From Leucobacter aridicollis (GTDB lineage Bacteria; Actinomycetota; Actinomycetes; Actinomycetales; Microbacteriaceae), in assembly GCF_024399335.1 (NCBI RefSeq), contig NZ_CP075339.1:2356001-2420000 (forward strand): a stretch of DNA of 64,000 nt, written 5' to 3'. Position numbers and translations under genes: made by a program. Under the pieces are notes generated by a model, which ran no database searches, was not told the origin of the DNA, and saw only the letters and a list, made by a program, of their open reading frames with translations. Below are positions 27,004-35,374 of the stretch, piece after piece. Every line of letters begins with the position of its first letter. Position 1 is the stretch's first letter.

Positions 27004-27690
27004 TTAGGCCCCGTCGAATTGCTCTGCCAGGTCGACTTTCTGTGCGACGTGGGCGTGCGCGCCGGCCTCACCGAGGAGGCGCGCGACGTCGACGGCGGAG
27101 AAGCTGCCAGCAAAGATCGTGGACCCAGGCTCGACAGCGGCGCTGCGCGAAAGCGGCCCCGCGGCGATCACGTCGAATCCGAGACTCGCAACGAATTCGG
27201 CGACCTCGTTCGCTGCCACCGCGTCGTCTGACACGGCTACGAGCCCGCGACGGTCGTCGGCGCCGAACCCGCGAGCATCTGCTTCCATCCCGTGGTAGCC
27301 GATGTGGTTCAGTGCCTTCACAACCCGCGCGCCAACGAGGTGTGCAGCCACCGCCTCGCTCGTCGTGGCGTGGCCGTCGAAGAGTGCGGGCAGTGCGCCG
27401 TCAGTCGGTTCCCAGTGGTTCATTGCGTCGACAACGATCCGGCCCGCAAGCATCTCGGGGTCGAGGCTCGCAAGCTTTGGGAGCGGGATCGAGAGGACGA
27501 CAATGTCGCTCCCTTCGACCGCGTCGTGCGCCGTCGCAACGCCCACACCGGGCGCCATGATCTCAGTGATGAATCGCACGGGCTCGGCGTCACCGGAGCC
27601 CGCGACCGTCACCTCGTGACCGGCAGCGAGAGCCGCACGCGCGATTGCAGTGCCAACCTTACCAACGCCGAGCACCGCGACCCGCGTCAT
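27004..27690 (-). CDS. NADPH-dependent F420 reductase-like (NpdG fold) protein
   Basis: A 228-residue Rossmann protein. The NADP loop is GVGKVGTAIARAAL at 7-20 with SGSG-type phosphate contacts replaced by AGSGDAEP. IVVLSIPLPKLASL, VVDAMNHW and VKALNHIGYHGME are the blocks seen in F420H2:NADP oxidoreductases and their F420-independent relatives. It overlaps the preceding LLM oxidoreductase gene by 4 bases, so the two are co-translated. Whether it really uses F420 depends on whether the organism makes it; no F420 biosynthesis gene is in the window. Confidence 0.8.
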   Translation of the reverse strand: MTRVAVLGVGKVGTAIARAALAAGHEVTVAGSGDAEPVRFITEIMAPGVGVATAHDAVEGSDIVVLSIPLPKLASLDPEMLAGRIVVDAMNHWEPTDGALPALFDGHATTSEAVAAHLVGARVVKALNHIGYHGMEADARGFGADDRRGLVAVSDDAVAANEVAEFVASLGFDVIAAGPLSRSAAVEPGSTIFAGSFSAVDVARLLGEAGAHAHVAQKVDLAEQFDGA

Positions 27691-28784
27691 GATGCGGCTC
27701 CCGTCTCCACTGGAGCGGGTCCGCCGTCGAGCGGGTTCGGCACGACCTCGGGCTCGGGCCCCAGCTCAGCGTCGACGAGCGGCTTCACCTTCGTGCCAAG
27801 CAGCTCGATCGAGCGCAACAGTTCGCGCTGCGGCAGCCCGAGGAAGTCCATCTGCAGGAACTGCCGGGAGTGGCCCATGGCGCCGTGGAGCCTGATGATG
27901 CGATTCGCGATCTGCTCGGGCTCGCCGACAAAGAGCGCTCCGCCCTCGGCTTCGATCTCGAAGTGCTCTCGAACAGGTGGCGCAAATCCACGGCGGCGGC
28001 CGATATCTGCCATCCCGCGGTACCAGGTCGGCCAGAACGTGTCTCGCGCTTCGCGATTGGTCTCACCAATGAAGCCCGGGTTTCCGACTGAGATGAGAGG
28101 CTGCCGCGTCGTCTCCGGCCCGGTCGCCCACGCGCGGCGGTAGAGGTCGGCGAGCGCTTTGAACCGTGCAGGGTCGCCGCCGATAATCCCGTACGACACA
28201 GGTAGCTGCAGCTGCCCTGCGCGCACGGTCGAGTTGGGGCTTCCGCCAGTACCAAGCCAGATCGGAAGCGACCCTCGGTCTGGGCGCGGCACAACAAGCT
28301 CGTCGTCCAGCGCTGCGCGCACCGTGCCGCTCCAGGTGACCGTCGCGTGCTCGTTCACCCTGAGCAGGAGCTCGAGCTTCTCGGCGTAGAGCCTGTCGTA
28401 GTCTTCAAGCTTGTACCCGAACAGCGGGTATGACTCGACCGAAGAGCCGCGACCCGCCGTGATCTCGGCACGCCCATTCGACAGGGCGTCGAGGGTCGCG
28501 AACTGCTGAAAGACGCGCACAGGGTCATCCGTACTCAGCACCGTCACCGCGCTCGCGAGCCTGATTCGCTTGGTCTGGCCTGCGGCGGCGCCAAGGATCA
28601 CCGAGGCAGCCGAAGCTGGCATCTCCTCGGTGTGGTGCTCCCCGATACCGAAGAACTCGAGCCCGACCTGATCGGCGAGCACGATCGCTTCGAGCAGGTC
28701 GCGCTGCGCCTGAGCCGTGCTGACGAGTTCACCGGTCACGGGATCCGTCGCCTGATTTCCGAAACTGTAGACTCCGAGCTGCAT
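27687..28784 (-). CDS. LLM-class flavin-dependent oxidoreductase
   Basis: A 365-residue luciferase-like TIM-barrel enzyme, using FMN or F420. Blocks seen: FFGIGEHHTEEMPASAAS, RIRLASAVTVLSTDDPVRVF, GRAEITAGRGSSVESYPLFG, LPIWLGTGGS. I start at ATG 28784 with AAGGGGAG upstream; an open frame to 28847 is not needed. It is divergent from an HxlR regulator and co-transcribed with the NpdG-like protein, which could supply reduced cofactor. Substrate unknown; similar proteins are monooxygenases. Confidence 0.88.
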   Translation of the reverse strand: MQLGVYSFGNQATDPVTGELVSTAQAQRDLLEAIVLADQVGLEFFGIGEHHTEEMPASAASVILGAAAGQTKRIRLASAVTVLSTDDPVRVFQQFATLDALSNGRAEITAGRGSSVESYPLFGYKLEDYDRLYAEKLELLLRVNEHATVTWSGTVRAALDDELVVPRPDRGSLPIWLGTGGSPNSTVRAGQLQLPVSYGIIGGDPARFKALADLYRRAWATGPETTRQPLISVGNPGFIGETNREARDTFWPTWYRGMADIGRRRGFAPPVREHFEIEAEGGALFVGEPEQIANRIIRLHGAMGHSRQFLQMDFLGLPQRELLRSIELLGTKVKPLVDAELGPEPEVVPNPLDGGPAPVETGAAS

Positions 28785-28862
28785 GCCGCTCCCCTTCAAC
28801 GTGTGGTGATGTCCTTCTACTGTGAAGCGTTGGGCCACAGGGAACAACTCACAGGTTAGTCA

Positions 28863-28877
28863 CTTACTATTGGTAAG
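28863..28877. promoter_or_regulatory. Inverted repeat between LLM oxidoreductase and HxlR genes
   Basis: CTTAC-TATTG-GTAAG, a perfect 5-bp inverted repeat in the divergent promoter region and directly at the regulator start. HxlR-type regulators bind such short palindromes and often control the divergent oxidoreductase, so this is the best operator candidate. Confidence 0.45.
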
Positions 28878-28878
28878 C

Positions 28879-29265
28879 GTGAAGACAGTTTCCGCACCAC
28901 ACAGCGCCCAGCAACTGCACGCGATCGACGACGACGAATGCAGGCTCTTTCGCGAGGCAGCAGAACTCGCCGGCCGAAAATGGACCGCCGCGATCCTGCT
29001 CTCGCTCGCTCGCGGCGCCGAGCGATTCTCGGAGATCCACGCGAGCATCGAAGGCATCTCAGACAGGCTGCTCGCGGCGCGCCTGCGCGAACTCGAAACC
29101 CAGGGACTCGTCACGCGCACCGTCGTACCGAGCACCCCAGTGCAGATCCGCTACGGCCTTACGCCATCGGGCGGCGAACTCATCACGATCCTGCAGCCAC
29201 TCGTGCGCTGGGCGAAACGGTCAGGCGCCCGCGAGGCCGCCAGCGAGCAAGAGCCAGCCGACTAG
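28879..29265 (+). CDS. HxlR-family winged-helix regulator
   Basis: About 128 residues. The single conserved cysteine near the start (DDDECRLFREAAEL) leads into GRKWTAAILLSLARGAERFSEI and the recognition part ISDRLLAARLRELETQGLV, then the wing VQIRYGLTPSG. Many HxlR proteins sense oxidants or reactive carbonyls through that cysteine. I take the GTG at 28879; a GTG at 28822 would add 19 unlikely residues. No ribosome site precedes 28879, so it may be leaderless. Its stop overlaps the convergent methyltransferase gene by 4 bases. Confidence 0.85.
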   Translation: MKTVSAPHSAQQLHAIDDDECRLFREAAELAGRKWTAAILLSLARGAERFSEIHASIEGISDRLLAARLRELETQGLVTRTVVPSTPVQIRYGLTPSGGELITILQPLVRWAKRSGAREAASEQEPAD

Positions 29266-30062
29266 GCTCGCTGCGCGAACGCTGTCTCATACAGCAGCAC
29301 GCTCGCGGCGGTCGCAAGGTTCAGTGACTCCGCGGCGCCGTAGATGGGGAGGCGAATTGAGCGCCCAATGACCTCACGTTCGGTCTCGCCAAGCCCGCGT
29401 GCCTCGTTGCCAAACACCCACGCGATGCCGCCGCCAAGCTGCGATCGAACATCGGTGATCTCGTCGCCTCGCACGTCTGCAGCGATGGTCTCAAGGCCAG
29501 CCTCACGGGCGGCCGCGACAACCGCATCGAGCGAGCCCTCAGTCACGACGGGAAGATGAAACAGTGACCCTGTCGTTGAGCGAACAACCTTCGGATGCCA
29601 CGGGTCGATTGACTCCCCAGAAAACACGACAGCATCAGCGCCGGCGGCATCAGCCGCGCGCAGCACCGCGCCAGCGTTACCAGGATCGCGCACCTCGTGC
29701 ATCACGGCGACGAGCTTCGCCCCGGCGAGAGCATCTTCAAGCGTCGCCTCAGGAATGCGCGCGACGGCGATGACTCCCTGTGGCTGCACAGTCTCGGCCA
29801 TCGCCTGAATGACCTGCGGCGTCGCGCGCTCAACGTCGATTCCAGCACCAGAGGCAAGGCGGTCAAGTTCGAGCTGCCAGGCCTCCGTGCCAGTCGTCGC
29901 GTAGACAACTTCGGCGAGCCCGGGGCGGTACGTGAGCAGCTCGCGAACAGCCTGCGGCCCCTCAACAAGGAAGCGGCCGGTCGCGTTTCGCTCCTTCTTC
30001 CGAGCGAGCGCTGCGACGCGCTTCACGCGCGGGGCCTTCGGGTTCTCGATGAGTTCAGTCAC
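29262..30062 (-). CDS. TrmH-family (SpoU) rRNA methyltransferase
   Basis: A 266-residue SPOUT 2'-O-ribose methyltransferase. The N-terminal substrate-binding domain (RFLVEGPQAVRELL) precedes the knotted domain with VMHEVRDPGNAGAVLRAADAAG, WVFGNEARGL and IRLPIYGAAESLNLATAASVLLYE, the three SPOUT motifs. It is in the tsnR-like position after rplT seen in many actinobacteria, so a 23S rRNA target is likely. It starts at GTG. Confidence 0.93.
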   Translation of the reverse strand: MTELIENPKAPRVKRVAALARKKERNATGRFLVEGPQAVRELLTYRPGLAEVVYATTGTEAWQLELDRLASGAGIDVERATPQVIQAMAETVQPQGVIAVARIPEATLEDALAGAKLVAVMHEVRDPGNAGAVLRAADAAGADAVVFSGESIDPWHPKVVRSTTGSLFHLPVVTEGSLDAVVAAAREAGLETIAADVRGDEITDVRSQLGGGIAWVFGNEARGLGETEREVIGRSIRLPIYGAAESLNLATAASVLLYETAFAQRA

Positions 30063-30106
30063 CAGACAAGACTACCGGCCAGCGCGCCCGCCGCCCGCCG
30101 GAACGC

Positions 30107-30139
30107 AAAAGCCCCGCCCCGCAGAAAGCGGGACGGGGC
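30107..30139 (-). terminator. Terminator of the infC-rpmI-rplT operon
   Basis: On the minus strand GCCCCGTCCCGC and GCGGGGCGGGGC (one G-U pair) close a five-base loop, followed by TTTT (AAAA at 30107-30110 on the plus strand). It lies 16 bases after the rplT stop. Confidence 0.85.
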
Positions 30140-30154
30140 GTAAGCTCAGGCTAC

Positions 30155-30541
30155 TTAGGCAGCAACCTTGGGAGCCGAAGTGTCCTCGGGGAGAGCCTTC
30201 TTGGCAACCTCAACGAGAGTCGCGAATGCTGCGGGCTCGTTGGTCGCGAGCTCCGAGAGCATACGACGGTCAACCTCAACACCGGCGAGCGCGAGGCCCT
30301 GGATGAAGCGGTTGTAGGTGAGGCCGTTGGCACGCGCACCAGCGTTGATGCGCTGGATCCACAGGCGACGGAAGTCACCCTTCTTCTTGCGACGGTCGTT
30401 GTACGCGTAGACGAGCGAGTGGGTAACCTGCTCCTTGGCCTTGCGGTACAGGCGCGAACGCTGACCGCGGTAGCCCTCGGCGCGCTCAAGAATTACGCGA
30501 CGCTTCTTGTGGGCATTGACGGCCCTTTTTACTCTTGCCAT
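30155..30541 (-). CDS. rplT: 50S ribosomal protein L20
   Basis: A 128-residue L20, binding 23S rRNA early in assembly. Typical basic start [15 protein letters not shown], then [19 protein letters not shown] and the [14 protein letters not shown] block. Last gene of infC-rpmI-rplT. L20 autoregulates this operon in several bacteria. Confidence 0.99.
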   Translation of the reverse strand: MARVKRAVNAHKKRRVILERAEGYRGQRSRLYRKAKEQVTHSLVYAYNDRRKKKGDFRRLWIQRINAGARANGLTYNRFIQGLALAGVEVDRRMLSELATNEPAAFATLVEVAKKALPEDTSAPKVAA

Positions 30542-30577
30542 TTCAGTCTTTCCTTAACGAGATAAGTTGGGGCCGGC

Positions 30578-30772
30578 TTAGTGGCCGAGGAGCTTCATCG
30601 CCTGCTTGGCGTCACCCTTGGACAGCACCTGCTCTGCGTTCAGGCGGCGCTTACGACGCGAGGACTTGACCTCAAGGTTGTGGCGCATGCCGGCCTGCTG
30701 CTTCATCAGCTTGCCGGAGCCGGTTACCTTGAAGCGCTTCTTGGCCCCCGAGTGGGTCTTCTGCTTTGGCAT
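30578..30772 (-). CDS. rpmI: 50S ribosomal protein L35
   Basis: A 64-residue L35 starting [20 protein letters not shown] and ending KQAMKLLGH; complete. It starts at ATG 30772 with a purine-rich AAGGAG-type site upstream. A longer open frame to 30991 is only a through-reading of the spacer. Confidence 0.98.
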   Translation of the reverse strand: MPKQKTHSGAKKRFKVTGSGKLMKQQAGMRHNLEVKSSRRKRRLNAEQVLSKGDAKQAMKLLGH

Positions 30773-30857
30773 CGGTTTTCTCCTTGTTGTGGTGCACCGC
30801 CGAAGCGGCTGCGTCATGGGCGCTCGGTGGATCCGATCCACCGAGCAGCCACGGGTC

Positions 30858-31481
30858 TTATTCGGCGGCGGGTTCCGCTGCCTTGGCGGCGGATTCTGCG
30901 GCAGGCTTCTCAGCGCGACGCGACGCCTTCTCCTCAGCGCGGCGAGCGTTCTGCTCAGCCTTCGCCTCGGACTTGTTCTTGAGCGGAGCAATGACCATCA
31001 CCATGTTGCGGCCATCAATCCGGGGGTTCGACTCGACAGTGCCGTACTCGGCAATGTGCTCAGCGAACTGCTGCAGGAGGCGTACGCCCTGCTCCGGACG
31101 CGACTGCTCGCGGCCACGGAACAAAATCATTGCCTTCACCTTGTCGCCCTGCTCGAGGAAGCCGACAGCACGCTTGACCTTGGTCTCGTAGTCGTGCTTG
31201 TCAATCTTCAGGCGGAAGCGAACCTCCTTGAGAACGGTGTTCGCCTGGTTGCGGCGCGCTTCCTTGGCCTTCTGAGCTGCCTCGTACTTGAACTTGCCAA
31301 AGTCCATGATCTTGGCAACGGGAGGCTTCGAGTTCGGCGCAACCTCAACGAGATCGAGATCCGCCTCTGCTGCAAGGCGCAGTGCAGTATCGATCGGCAC
31401 GACTCCGACCTGCTCGCCACTGGGTCCTACCAGTCGCACCTCGGAAACGCGGATTCGGTCATTCGTACGGGGATCGCTGAT
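30858..31481 (-). CDS. infC: Translation initiation factor IF-3, probable AUC start
   Basis: IF-3 blocks 30S-50S joining and checks the start codon. 207 residues, with [42 protein letters not shown], the linker helix, and the C-domain [12 protein letters not shown]; the last 35 residues are an Ala/Glu/Lys tail. The usual protein begins SDPRTNDR. The codon before it is ATC, and GAGGAG lies exactly 6 bases upstream, while the open TTG at 31502 has no ribosome site. So I place the start at AUC 31481. IF-3 discriminating against its own rare start codon is the known feedback in enterobacteria. Confidence 0.93.
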   Translation of the reverse strand: MSDPRTNDRIRVSEVRLVGPSGEQVGVVPIDTALRLAAEADLDLVEVAPNSKPPVAKIMDFGKFKYEAAQKAKEARRNQANTVLKEVRFRLKIDKHDYETKVKRAVGFLEQGDKVKAMILFRGREQSRPEQGVRLLQQFAEHIAEYGTVESNPRIDGRNMVMVIAPLKNKSEAKAEQNARRAEEKASRRAEKPAAESAAKAAEPAAE

Positions 31482-31700
31482 CGCCTGCTCCTCTGATCTC
31501 AATGTGATAAGTCTGCTCGACGGTGTCGAGGCTCACGGAAATGAGATCGGGAACGCACGCGTACCCACACCCTTAAGCTGCCGCATGAAATGCGACGGAG
31601 TGCCAACTACCCGGTAACCTTGTAGAGGTCTCGGGTGGGAGAATCTCCTCTTCCGTAGCACCGGCAAGATTGCCGATAACCTCCAGAAGCTTAGCACACT
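31482..31700 (-). promoter_or_regulatory. infC operon leader with small hairpins
   Basis: The 5' region of the infC transcript contains at least three stem-loops: CTCGAC/GTCGAG at 31516-31530, GCCGCAT/ATGCGAC at 31580-31596 (one wobble) and CGGCAA/TTGCCG at 31662-31675. None is followed by a T-tract. A leader that lets L20 or IF-3 control the operon is plausible, but this fold is read by eye only. Confidence 0.35.
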
Positions 31701-31730
31701 GAGCGAAGATAAAGACAGGGGCGCTTTTTC

Positions 31731-32126
31731 ATGAGCGAGCAGAACGCCGACTCGGCGGCACAGACCACCAACCACGACGCGGTGTACCCGGAAGGCGACG
31801 AGGCCGCGCAGGCGGTTCGCGACATCGCTGACGTCGCCGCGGTTGAGGTCATCACTACCGCTGCAGTCCACCTGCTGAGCGCGGCCGCCGTGAAGGTGGG
31901 CCTCGCCGACGACCCAGACAGCCAGATCGATCTCGATGAGGCTCGCAAGCTCATCAATGCCCTGGCTGGGCTCATCACCGCAGGCGCGCCCGAGGTGAGC
32001 GATATGCACGCCCGCAGCCTGCGTGACGGCCTGCGCTCCGTCCAGCTCGCGTTCCGCGAGGCGTCGCCGATCCCTGACGCAATCGGCAAGGGTCCCGGCG
32101 AGAAGTACACCGGTCCGGTCAACTAG
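31731..32126 (+). CDS. DUF1844 protein
   Basis: A 131-residue small helical protein of family DUF1844, commonly found next to infC in actinobacteria. DVAAVEVITTAAVHLLSAA and the LGL-type block VKVGLADDP, then DLDEARKLINALAGL. No known activity. It is divergent from infC and is followed by a T-tract terminator. Confidence 0.9.
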   Translation: MSEQNADSAAQTTNHDAVYPEGDEAAQAVRDIADVAAVEVITTAAVHLLSAAAVKVGLADDPDSQIDLDEARKLINALAGLITAGAPEVSDMHARSLRDGLRSVQLAFREASPIPDAIGKGPGEKYTGPVN

Positions 32127-32140
32127 TCCGGCTCGCTCGA

Positions 32141-32179
32141 GGGGCGCATCCGGGTTTCGGCCTGGGCGCGCCCCTTTTT
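32141..32179 (+). terminator. Rho-independent terminator after the DUF1844 gene
   Basis: GGGGCGC at 32141-32147 pairs with GCGCCCC at 32168-32174, with a smaller inner CCGG/CCTGG-type stem, followed directly by TTTTT at 32175-32179. Confidence 0.85.
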
Positions 32180-32197
32180 GTCGCCTCCTCTGCCGCG

Positions 32198-32242
32198 CCC
32201 ATCGGGCCCATCAGCCCCATGGATCCCATCGATCCCATCGAT
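32198..32242. repeat. 9-bp tandem repeat, five units
   Basis: Units CCCATCGGG, CCCATCAGC, CCCATGGAT, CCCATCGAT and CCCATCGAT. In one frame they would read P-I-x repeats (PIGPISPMDPIDPIDPK). No gene is supported over it. The constant CCCAT part and variable third triplet look like slippage repeats. Confidence 0.7.
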
Positions 32243-32442
32243 CCCAAGCAATGTGATCTGCGAAGTACCTGCCTAGTTTGGCCAAGCAGGGCATTGACAT
32301 TGCAGATCCCAGATCTTGCGCGACAAGGACAGGCCCGCGCTGTGCACGCTCAGCCGCTCAACCTCTCATCGCCACACGCGCACTCCCGAGGAACGCTACG
32401 CCCGCTCACCGGTTCGCTACCCAGTGCGACAGAATAGGAAGT

Positions 32443-33195
32443 ATGTCTTTAGCCGCGCAGCCCGAAAGCGGGGAGCCTTGGCGCGCCCAGGTCGCGCAGG
32501 GAGTCAGAGATTCCCTCGGCGTCGGGATCGGCATCTTCCCACTCGGAGTTGCACTCGGCATCCTCGTCGTCCAGGCAGGCCTCCCGCTCTGGGTAGCACC
32601 CGCGCTCTCTATCGTCATCTTCGCCGGCTCGGTTGAACTGCTGCTCGTAAGCATGCTCGCGGCCGGCGCACCGCTGCTCACAATCGCAGTGACGGTGTTT
32701 GCAGTGAACTTCAGGCACGTCTTCTATGCGCTGTCGTTCCCGCTGTCGCGAGTGAAGCCGGGCCTCCCCCGTGCATACTCCGTGTACGCGCTCATCGACG
32801 AGGCGTACGCAACCTACGTACTCATGCCCGCTCGTCAACTCACGAGTGCCCGCATTCTCAGCGGCCAGGTCATGATGCAGTTGTACTGGGTGGGCGGCGG
32901 ACTCATCGGCCTCGCAATCGCTCGAGCACTGCCTGCGCCGATCGAAGGCTTCGAGTTTGCACTCGCCGCAACGTTTACTGTGATGACAGTCGACGCCGTC
33001 CGCTCGAAGCGGCAAGTCCCGTCAGCGCTGCTCGCAGCCCTGGCTTCGGCGGTCGCGATCGCGGCCTTCCCTGGCAACACTATGCTCGCGGCTCTCGTGA
33101 TCTTCGCCGCGCTCCTCGCGGTCAGGTACGCGGTTGAGGCACGTCTTGACCGCGAGGCCCACGGACCGGAGGCAACGGAAGGAGCCCCCGAGTGA
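32443..33195 (+). CDS. azlC: AzlC-family branched-chain amino acid exporter subunit
   Basis: Large subunit of the AzlCD (BrnFE-type) exporter, 250 residues. The family block GVRDSLGVGIGIFPLGVALG is followed by about seven membrane helices with NFRHVFYALSFP and YALIDEAYAT, both typical. It exports Leu/Ile/Val, and methionine in Corynebacterium. ATG 32443 has AGGA close upstream. The stop overlaps azlD (GTGA). Confidence 0.93.
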   Translation: MSLAAQPESGEPWRAQVAQGVRDSLGVGIGIFPLGVALGILVVQAGLPLWVAPALSIVIFAGSVELLLVSMLAAGAPLLTIAVTVFAVNFRHVFYALSFPLSRVKPGLPRAYSVYALIDEAYATYVLMPARQLTSARILSGQVMMQLYWVGGGLIGLAIARALPAPIEGFEFALAATFTVMTVDAVRSKRQVPSALLAALASAVAIAAFPGNTMLAALVIFAALLAVRYAVEARLDREAHGPEATEGAPE

Positions 33196-33512
33196 CCTGG
33201 TATCTCATCTCTGCGATCGCCATTGGCGGTCTCATCACGTTCGGGCTCCGCGTCCTGCCGTTCGCGATGCTCAAACCCCTCCGCAAGTCGAAGTTCGTGC
33301 GCGCACTCGGTGAGTGGATGCCAGCGGGAATCGTGCTGATCCTCGCCGTCGTCGTGCTGCGCGACGAGATCGTCGCTCTCGGGGATCACTGGTGGATGGC
33401 CCTGGCAGCCACCGCGGTGACGGTGGCGGTGCATCTCACCTGCGGCAGGCGCATCCTCTTGAGCATCGCCGCCGGCACGGGCGCCTACATCGCGCTCGTC
33501 AACCTGCTCTGA
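33192..33512 (+). CDS. azlD: AzlD-family small subunit
   Basis: 106 residues with three to four membrane helices (TWYLISAIAIGGLITFGLRV, MPAGIVLILAVVVL). It starts at GTG and overlaps azlC by 4 bases. It forms the exporter with AzlC. Convergent with the metS-metP pair to its right, which imports methionine or alanine: export and import systems stand tail to tail. Confidence 0.92.
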   Translation: MTWYLISAIAIGGLITFGLRVLPFAMLKPLRKSKFVRALGEWMPAGIVLILAVVVLRDEIVALGDHWWMALAATAVTVAVHLTCGRRILLSIAAGTGAYIALVNLL

Positions 33513-33539
33513 CGGTGGCTCGGCCGCTCACCGCTTCAG

Positions 33540-33692
33540 CTATTCCTCGATTCGTTCACCGGCGAGATCTTCGCCGCCCTCGGGGTAGGCTGCAACCTCC
33601 GAGCGGCGTCCAAGGAAGACCGTGCTCGCGATGAGTCCGCCCCAGATGATCGTCAGCGCAAGCACCAGAAACGTAACCGCAATGGGGGTCAT
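33540..33692 (-). CDS. metS: MetS-type small subunit of NSS importer
   Basis: A 50-residue single-span protein: MTPIAVTFLVLALTIIWGGL, then IASTVFLGRR and an acidic tail ending in RIEE. This is the pattern of MetS, the small partner that Corynebacterium MetP needs for methionine and alanine uptake. Its ATG overlaps the stop of the NSS gene (ATGA), so it is co-translated. Confidence 0.85.
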   Translation of the reverse strand: MTPIAVTFLVLALTIIWGGLIASTVFLGRRSEVAAYPEGGEDLAGERIEE

Positions 33693-35311
33693 CGGTCGGC
33701 TCCGTTCGTCATTGCCTGAGTATTATCAGTGACATCAGCCACCTTCGCGGCTTTCGCTGCCGCCCTCGCAGACTTCTGCGCGACGGGCGGCCAGGGCGTG
33801 AAGTTGGTGGGGTCGTAGCGCCACGGGCTAAGCGTCAGCGCGATCGAACCGGCAATCATTACGACGACGGAGCCCCACCCGACGATCGCGAGGTAGCCAG
33901 TGTCGTAGCCCGAGTAGGGCTCCTGGATGAGCCCGATGATCGTCGTCACGAGCATGTAGCCGAGCACGACCGGACCGAGCACTGACACAAAGAACAGCCA
34001 GGTACGGCCGACTTTGAATGTCGAGAGCGCGCTCAGGTGCCCGCTCAGCTCGGTTCCTGCCCGCCGGATCCAGAGCACGGTGATCGTCATCACGACCGCC
34101 GAGGCGACGATGCCGATGTTGTTCGCCCAGTTGTCGATGGTGTCGAGCGCGGTGAGCCCCGATGTCGTGCCGAAGAGCGCGAGCGAGACGAGCGCGAGTA
34201 CCCCGCCGATGCCGTACACGGCGCCGCGGCGGCTCAGACCGAACTTGTCCATGACGCCGGCGAGGATGACCTCCATGATCGAGATCATCGACGTGAGGCC
34301 CGCGAGCGTCAGCGCCCCAAAGAACAGCGCGCCAAAAATCTCGCCTCCAGGCATCTGCGCCGCGATCGCTGGGAAGGTCATGAAGGCGAGACCGACACCC
34401 TTCAGCCCATCGAGGTCGGCAACGGCGACACCCTGCTGGTGGGCGAAGAACCCGAGCGTCGCGAAGACGCCGATGCCCGCGAGGATCTCGAACGACGAGT
34501 TCCCGAACGCAACCACGAGCCCCGGAGAAGTCATGTTTGAGCGCCTGCGGCGGTACGAGGCGTAGGTCATCATGATGCCGAACGCGACCGAGAGCGAGAA
34601 GAAGATCTGGCTGTAGGCGGCGACCCAGACGGACGGGTCGAGCAGCGCGGCGAAGTCGGGAGTGAAGAGAGCGTTCAGACCATCGGCGGCGCCAGGGAGG
34701 AAGAGCGCGCGCACGACAAGGATCAAGAACCCGACGACGAGCAGCGGAATCGCGATCATGTTCAGACGCTGCACACCACGCACGACGCCGGCGCCGAGCA
34801 CGACAAGCGCGACCACCCACATGAGCACGAGCGGAATAAGCACGCTCGGCACGAACTGCATCGTGAACGGCGCTTCCGCGGTCTGCAGGTAGTCACCGGT
34901 GAAGAATCCGGCCGCATCGCTGCCCCAGCGCAGGTCGAAGGAGAACACGAAGTAGCTCGATGCCCACGCGAGCACCGCCGTGTAATAGATCGCGATAAAC
35001 ACGCAGATCATCACCTGGAACCAGCCGATGCCCTCGCCGAGCTTGCCCGCGAGCCTGCGAAGCGCAAGCGGCGCCGAGCCGCGGAACCGGTGGCCGATCG
35101 CGTAGTCAAGAAACAGGATCGGGATGCCAGCCGTCAGCAGCGCAACGATGTAGGGGATGAGAAACGCCCCGCCACCGTTCTCGTACGCGACCCCGGGGAA
35201 TCGCCAGATGTTGCCGAGCCCAACGGCAGATCCGATCGCCGAGATGATAAACCCGAACTGCCCCGTCCACTCTGCTCTGGGCGGGGCGGCTGTGGTGTCG
35301 CGCTGCGTCAT
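33689..35311 (-). CDS. metP: NSS-family sodium-dependent transporter, MetP-like
   Basis: A 540-residue LeuT-fold sodium symporter with about 12 helices. Helix 1 carries the substrate/sodium signature GSAVGLGNIWRFPGVAYENG at 27-46; FTLxLAF-type helix 6 reads QIFFSLSVAFGIMMTYASY. With MetS downstream, sodium-coupled methionine/alanine import is the best call. It starts at ATG. A 63-base spacer separates it from the next gene. Confidence 0.92.
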   Translation of the reverse strand: MTQRDTTAAPPRAEWTGQFGFIISAIGSAVGLGNIWRFPGVAYENGGGAFLIPYIVALLTAGIPILFLDYAIGHRFRGSAPLALRRLAGKLGEGIGWFQVMICVFIAIYYTAVLAWASSYFVFSFDLRWGSDAAGFFTGDYLQTAEAPFTMQFVPSVLIPLVLMWVVALVVLGAGVVRGVQRLNMIAIPLLVVGFLILVVRALFLPGAADGLNALFTPDFAALLDPSVWVAAYSQIFFSLSVAFGIMMTYASYRRRRSNMTSPGLVVAFGNSSFEILAGIGVFATLGFFAHQQGVAVADLDGLKGVGLAFMTFPAIAAQMPGGEIFGALFFGALTLAGLTSMISIMEVILAGVMDKFGLSRRGAVYGIGGVLALVSLALFGTTSGLTALDTIDNWANNIGIVASAVVMTITVLWIRRAGTELSGHLSALSTFKVGRTWLFFVSVLGPVVLGYMLVTTIIGLIQEPYSGYDTGYLAIVGWGSVVVMIAGSIALTLSPWRYDPTNFTPWPPVAQKSARAAAKAAKVADVTDNTQAMTNGADR

Positions 35312-35374
35312 AGTGATGTCACGTCCCTGCTGTGATCGTCGTGAAAGTCAGCTGCGAGCGTATCAGAGGCGGTG

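Larger units (their letters stand above)
32127..32442. other. Intergenic region between DUF1844 and azlC
   Basis: It holds a terminator (32141-32179) and a short tandem repeat (32198-32242), listed separately. The azlC frame is open from 32278, but the codon use and the ribosome site at 32436-32439 favour the start at 32443. Confidence 0.5.
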
